Assembly (NCBI GenBank): GCA_025363575.1
Contig: JANYDM010000178.1
Coordinates: forward strand, 1-45,147
From: Betaproteobacteria bacterium
GTDB taxonomy: Bacteria; Pseudomonadota; Gammaproteobacteria; Burkholderiales; SG8-41
DNA: 45,147 bases
Reading direction: 5' to 3'
How positions within the stretch are numbered: the stretch's first letter is position 1; the number at the start of each line of letters is the position of its first letter. This document shows, piece after piece, positions 44,874-45,147 of this stretch. The notes under the pieces were generated by a model, which searched no databases, was not told the DNA's origin, and was given only the letters and a program-made list of their open reading frames with translations. A program made the position numbers and the translations under genes.

Positions 44874-44926
44874 TAAGCGATGCCGCATTACCATGTGCCA
44901 AACCGTGCTCGATAAGCTCAACCGCC

Positions 44927-45147
44927 ATGCTCAAACTCTATAACACCCTTTCGCGCGAGAAGCAGGACTTCAAGCCGATAGTTCCCGGCGAGGCGCGCTT
45001 ATACGTATGCGGGATGACCGTGTACGACTATTGCCACCTCGGGCACGCACGCGTGATGGTCGTCTTCGACATGATCACGCGCTGGCTGCGTGCCGGCGGG
45101 CTGAAGGTCACTTACGTGCGCAATATTACGGACATCGACGACAAGAT
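44927..45147 (+). CDS. cysS: Cysteinyl-tRNA synthetase (N-terminal 73 residues, cut by window edge)
   Basis: Class I synthetase that charges tRNA-Cys. Only the first 73 of about 460 residues are in the window. They contain the zinc ligand Cys28 (YVCGMTVYD), the HIGH-type motif HLGH at 37-40 and RNITDIDDK, all diagnostic. The ATG at 44927 matches the usual family start ([12 protein letters not shown]). No strong ribosome site is visible. Its place near ppiB/lpxH is conserved in relatives. Confidence 0.95.
   Translation, partial: MLKLYNTLSREKQDFKPIVPGEARLYVCGMTVYDYCHLGHARVMVVFDMITRWLRAGGLKVTYVRNITDIDDK

Noticed and set aside
44828..44875. GGCAAACC and GGCCTAA, reminiscent of a c-di-GMP-I riboswitch
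   Set aside because: The second conserved core (GACGCAAAGCC-like) and the tetraloop-receptor spacing are absent, so the similarity is to short pieces only.

Overview
This 45 kb window is GC-rich chromosomal DNA, almost certainly from a betaproteobacterium. The evidence is the protein character and the gene order: metG-mrp, thyA-folA, leuCDB-asd-fimV-truA-trpFBA-accD-folC-dedD-cvpA-purF, and lpxH-ppiB-ppiA...cysS. These are conserved blocks of beta- and some gammaproteobacteria. I cannot place it to genus. I see no rRNA, tRNA, insertion sequence, phage gene or CRISPR array, and no gene-free stretch longer than about 230 bp.

Layout. Positions 1-7386 hold housekeeping genes: metG (cut by the window edge), mrp/apbC, a large PLP-dependent Orn/Lys/Arg decarboxylase, and a leftward cluster of an exported alpha/beta hydrolase, thyA, folA and a Sel1-repeat protein. 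Positions 7429-19685 are the most accessory-looking part. They hold a divergent M17 aminopeptidase, a cysteine-free ArsR-type repressor with a palindrome over its own promoter, an exported and membrane-anchored protein of unknown function, an MFS-acyltransferase fusion, a 1611-residue DUF2339-like membrane protein built from tandem modules, and a TPR-glycosyltransferase-like protein. Positions 19761-38303 are a long rightward run of core metabolism: aroC, an MFS transporter, leucine biosynthesis, asd, the polar protein FimV, truA, trpFBA, accD, folC, a SPOR protein, cvpA and purF.

The best regulatory find lies between purF and a cystathionine gamma-synthase-family gene (38304-38492). It has a promoter, a sequence matching the SAM-II riboswitch core, and an intrinsic terminator 15 bp before the start codon. 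Eight bases of the aptamer loop are perfectly complementary to the terminator, giving an obvious antiterminator. The methionine-related gene is therefore probably switched off by S-adenosylmethionine at the level of transcription.

Positions 39770-44696 run leftward: a TPR protein, an L,D-transpeptidase sharing its C-terminal domain, periplasmic and cytoplasmic cyclophilins, lpxH and a FkbM-type methyltransferase. The window ends in cysS, whose leader is GC-rich and can fold into an unassigned structure. Two copies of a short dispersed repeat with inverted ends sit at 2130-2218 and 41141-41213.
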